This document shows positions 61,651 to 64,000 of a DNA stretch of 64,000 nt, piece by piece; position 1 is the first letter of the stretch; each line of letters starts with the position of its first letter. The position numbers and the translations under genes are program-made. The stretch comes from Streptomyces hokutonensis (lineage in GTDB: Bacteria; Actinomycetota; Actinomycetes; Streptomycetales; Streptomycetaceae): NCBI RefSeq assembly GCF_000376565.1, contig NZ_BARG01000089.1:30197-94196 (forward strand). The letters run 5' to 3'. The notes under the pieces were generated by a model. The model saw nothing but the letters and a program-made list of their open reading frames with translations. It was not told where the DNA came from and did not search any database.

Positions 61651-62496
61651 TCAGCGCACCCAGCTGCCGGTGAGGGTCTGGACGGCGGAGCCGTCGGGGT
61701 CGGCGAGGGTCGTGGCGACGAAGTCGCGGGCCCACTGCGAGGTCTGGACGCGGAAGGGCGGGTGGGCGGCGGTCAGGGCCTCGACGATCGGGGCGGCCGC
61801 CTCGGCCGGGGTCTGGGCGTTGCCGAACGACTGCTGGGTGCGGGCGATGTAGGCCTGAAGCGCCGGGGCATACGGACCGGCGGCGGCGAGCAGGGCCGGG
61901 ACGTCCAGGCCGAGGTTGGCGACGAACTCGCTCGCCACCGCGCCCGGTTCGACCACGGTGACGTCGACGCCGACGGTCGCGGCGACCGGCGCGAGCGACT
62001 GCATGAAGCCCTCGACGGCGAACTTGGCCGCGCAGTACGCCTCGTTGAAGGGCTGGCCGACGACGCCGCCGACGCTGGTGACGGTGATCACCCGGCCCTT
62101 CGACGCGCGGAGGTGCGGCAGGGCGGCCCGGGTCATCGCCACCACGCCGAAGAAGTTGACCTCCATCGCCGCGCGGACGTCCTCGACGCTGCTCTGCTCG
62201 ATGGTCCCGACCTGGGCTGCCCCGGCGTTGTTGACCAGCGCGTCCAGGCGGCCGTGCTCGGCGACGACCTCGTCCAGGCAGGCGGTGAGGCCGTCGGTGT
62301 CGGTCACGTCCAGGCGCCTGACCTGGACGCGGTTCGCGACGCCCGCCTCGGTGGCGGCCTTGAGCAGGGCGTCCGCCTTGCCGGTGTCGCGCATGGTGGC
62401 GACGGTCGTCCAGCCCGCCCGTGCGGTGCCTACGGCCGTGGCCAGGCCGATGCCGGAGGACGTGCCGGTGATCAGAACCGTCTTCGGGGAGGTCAT
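61651..62496 (-). CDS. Short-chain dehydrogenase/reductase
   Basis: 281 aa from the ATG at 62496 (AAGGAA upstream). Classical SDR: TGTSSGIG nucleotide loop, LVNNAG, catalytic Ser in VTSVGGVVG and YCAAK (Tyr-x-x-x-Lys). Prefers NADP(H) judging from the basic TMRDTGKAD segment, an inference. Substrate unknown. Next to an ArsR regulator and quinone reductase. Confidence 0.88.
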   Translation of the reverse strand: MTSPKTVLITGTSSGIGLATAVGTARAGWTTVATMRDTGKADALLKAATEAGVANRVQVRRLDVTDTDGLTACLDEVVAEHGRLDALVNNAGAAQVGTIEQSSVEDVRAAMEVNFFGVVAMTRAALPHLRASKGRVITVTSVGGVVGQPFNEAYCAAKFAVEGFMQSLAPVAATVGVDVTVVEPGAVASEFVANLGLDVPALLAAAGPYAPALQAYIARTQQSFGNAQTPAEAAAPIVEALTAAHPPFRVQTSQWARDFVATTLADPDGSAVQTLTGSWVR

Positions 62497-62553
62497 GAGG
62501 GGATTCCTTGCCTGGGAGGGTGCGACGGGCACTTGTTCAGCACATGACCCGAT

Positions 62554-62895
62554 TCATTCTGCACGCAGTACGAGTTCCAGCAGCCCCGGGAACCGGGCGC
62601 CGAACTCTTCCCTCCGCAGCCGGTTGACCCGCTTGGGCCCCTCGTCCCGCTGTTCCACGATCCCCGCGCCCCGCAGCACGGCGAAGTGGTGGCTCAGGGC
62701 GGCCTTGCCCACCGGCACGTCGAAGCTGCCGCAACTCCGGGACCAGTCCGCCGAACCGGCCAACTCCCTCACCAGGGTGATGCGTACGGGATCGGCGAGG
62801 GCGGCGAGAGCCGTCTGTACGGGGACGCCGTCGGGGTGGGTGTGTTCGGGGGCGGGGCGGTGGCTGGTGCCGACGCCGGTCCGCTGTGCCGCCAT
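62554..62895 (-). CDS. ArsR-family regulator
   Basis: 113 aa from the ATG at 62895 (GGGAGG upstream). Winged HTH: LADPVRITLVRELAGS, then VGKAALSHHFAVLRGAGIVEQR. No metal-binding CxC motif; probably a non-metal sensor. It is likely to bind the palindrome at 62934 and repress the quinone oxidoreductase, the short-chain dehydrogenase, and itself. Confidence 0.88.
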   Translation of the reverse strand: MAAQRTGVGTSHRPAPEHTHPDGVPVQTALAALADPVRITLVRELAGSADWSRSCGSFDVPVGKAALSHHFAVLRGAGIVEQRDEGPKRVNRLRREEFGARFPGLLELVLRAE

Positions 62896-62933
62896 GTCCG
62901 CCTCCCGCTTGCCGAGTGTTCGATGAAAACCAT

Positions 62934-62947
62934 ACACTCGCGAGTGT
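62934..62947. promoter_or_regulatory. Perfect palindrome between arsR and the quinone oxidoreductase
   Basis: ACACTCGCGAGTGT is a perfect 14-bp palindrome. GAGTGTTCG appears at 62915-62923 and 62942-62950, and ATGAAAA/TTTTCAT flank the palindrome, giving a wider dyad. Likely operator of the ArsR protein. Confidence 0.65.
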
Positions 62948-62987
62948 TCGCTTTTCATTGAACAGTCGAGCGGGGAGTGTGTACGGC

Positions 62988-63968
62988 ATGCGCGCAGTCG
63001 AGTTCCAGGAGTACGGCGGCCCCGAGGTCCTGAAGGTCGTGGAGACGGAGATCCCGCGCCCCGGCCCAGGACAGGTCAGCATCGACGTGACCTATACCGG
63101 GGTGAACTTCGCCGACCTCAAGGCGCGCGCCGAGGGGTACCGGGTGCCAAGTCTCCCTTTCGTACCGGGACTTGAGGTCTCGGGCCGCATCCGAGAGGTC
63201 GGTGCCGGCGTCGAAGGCCTCACCGAGGGTCAGGAGGTGGCGGCCCTGACGGCGGGCGGCGCGTACGCGGAGGTGGTCGCAACCGAGGCGACGACGACCT
63301 TCCCTCTCCCCAAGAACGTGGACCTCCGCACGGCCGCAACCCTCCCCACCGTCCTCCCGACCGCCTACGCCCTCGTCCACACCGTCGGCCGCCTCCAGCC
63401 CGGCGAGACGGTGCTCGTGCAGGGCGCGGCGGGCGGAATCGGCACGGTGGTGGGGCAGTTGGCGCGGGCGGCGGGGGCCGGGGCGGTGTACGGGGTCGTA
63501 TCGAGCGCGGCGAAGGCGGAGTTCGCGCGGGGATACGGCTACGACGACGTATTCGTGGGCGAGTTCGAGGCACCGGTGCGGGCGGCGACGTCCGGCCGCG
63601 GAGTCGATCTGGCCCTGGACCCGGTGGGCGGCGACACCCTCCGCGCCGCCCTGGCCTCCCTCGCTACCTACGGCCGCCTGGTCTCCTTCGGCAACGCGAG
63701 CTCGGCGCCACCGTGGCAGGTGGGCCAGCCCGACCTGTACCCCGGCGCCCTCTCCGTCTCCGGCTTCTCGATCCTCACCCTCGCGAGGACGGACCCGACG
63801 GCACTCCGAACCCTGACCGAACAGGCATTCGCCACGGCGGCGGACGGGACCGTGTCGTTGCCGGTCACGGCGGAGTTCGACCTGGCGGAGGCGGCCGAGG
63901 CACACCGGTTGATGGGGGCACGGACGAGCACGGGGAAGTTGCTGCTCAGGGTGGCGGAATCGCGGTGA
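62988..63968 (+). CDS. Zinc-free quinone oxidoreductase (MDR family)
   Basis: 326 aa, complete. NADPH:quinone reductase-like member of the medium-chain dehydrogenase family: GVNFADLKAR, PGLEVSGRIREVGAGV, then the NADPH loop VLVQGAAGGIGTVVGQLAR. The catalytic-zinc ligands of alcohol dehydrogenases are absent. One-electron or two-electron reduction of quinones or enones is expected. ATG at 62988 with GGGGAG upstream. Divergent from arsR. Confidence 0.88.
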   Translation: MRAVEFQEYGGPEVLKVVETEIPRPGPGQVSIDVTYTGVNFADLKARAEGYRVPSLPFVPGLEVSGRIREVGAGVEGLTEGQEVAALTAGGAYAEVVATEATTTFPLPKNVDLRTAATLPTVLPTAYALVHTVGRLQPGETVLVQGAAGGIGTVVGQLARAAGAGAVYGVVSSAAKAEFARGYGYDDVFVGEFEAPVRAATSGRGVDLALDPVGGDTLRAALASLATYGRLVSFGNASSAPPWQVGQPDLYPGALSVSGFSILTLARTDPTALRTLTEQAFATAADGTVSLPVTAEFDLAEAAEAHRLMGARTSTGKLLLRVAESR

Positions 63969-64000
63969 GTGCAGTGGGCGCCTGTTGCTAGAAGTCACCG

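Overview
The window is about 72% G+C, with heavy third-position GC bias, many GTG starts and stop/start overlaps of the GTGA/ATGA type. Together with a complete nuoA-N operon, futalosine-pathway menaquinone genes, WXG100-type secretion genes and a deacetylase/glycosyltransferase fusion, this points to a Streptomyces (or close relative) chromosome core. No rRNA, tRNA, CRISPR array, transposase or phage gene was recognised.

Layout. 1-5.1 kb: 3' part of a fumarate-reductase-like flavoprotein fused to HEAT repeats, a RecQ helicase, and a small secreted protein. 5.1-21.1 kb: the 14-gene nuoA-N operon for respiratory complex I, on the minus strand. 21.1-21.8 kb: a long AT-richer regulatory region with several inverted repeats, one resembling a Rex operator. 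21.8-26.5 kb: NlpC/P60 cell-wall hydrolase, peptide deformylase, a geranylgeranyl/menaquinone-reductase-like flavoprotein, a GNAT acetyltransferase, a PASTA protein and the menaquinone methyltransferase. 26.5-32.1 kb: exopolysaccharide-type cluster (acyltransferase, deacetylase/GT2 fusion, small membrane protein, divergent GH18-like lipoprotein). 32.2-37.6 kb: mqnC, a prepilin-peptidase-like gene, a Ser/Thr kinase, mqnA and a cold-shock gene. 37.7-39.4 kb: XRE/cupin regulator divergent from azlCD. 40.1-43.3 kb: a tightly overlapping five-gene type VII secretion-associated cluster, including a duplicated and frameshifted membrane protein. 43.4-50.9 kb: Tat-exported ketosteroid-dehydrogenase-like flavoprotein, long-chain acyl-CoA ligase, MaoC-like dehydratase, glycosyltransferase-like protein and TetR regulator. 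51-57.3 kb: mqnE, Lrp regulator, ubiX, rhomboid, ubiA and ubiD. 57.3-64 kb: PLDc_N protein, NCS1 permease, a divergent DnaK paralogue, a short-chain dehydrogenase, an ArsR regulator and a quinone oxidoreductase.

The main theme is respiration. Complex I reduces menaquinone, and eight genes here belong or probably belong to making and finishing that quinone: mqnA, mqnC, mqnE, ubiX, ubiA, ubiD, ubiE and the reductase. mqnB and mqnD are not in the window. The least understood part is the type VII module at 40.1-43.3 kb, whose WXG100 protein with a hydrophobic C-terminus is followed directly by two paralogous membrane proteins. An effector/immunity arrangement is possible but unproven. Start sites were chosen by homology, ribosome binding sites and overlap with the upstream gene; all functions are inferred from sequence only.
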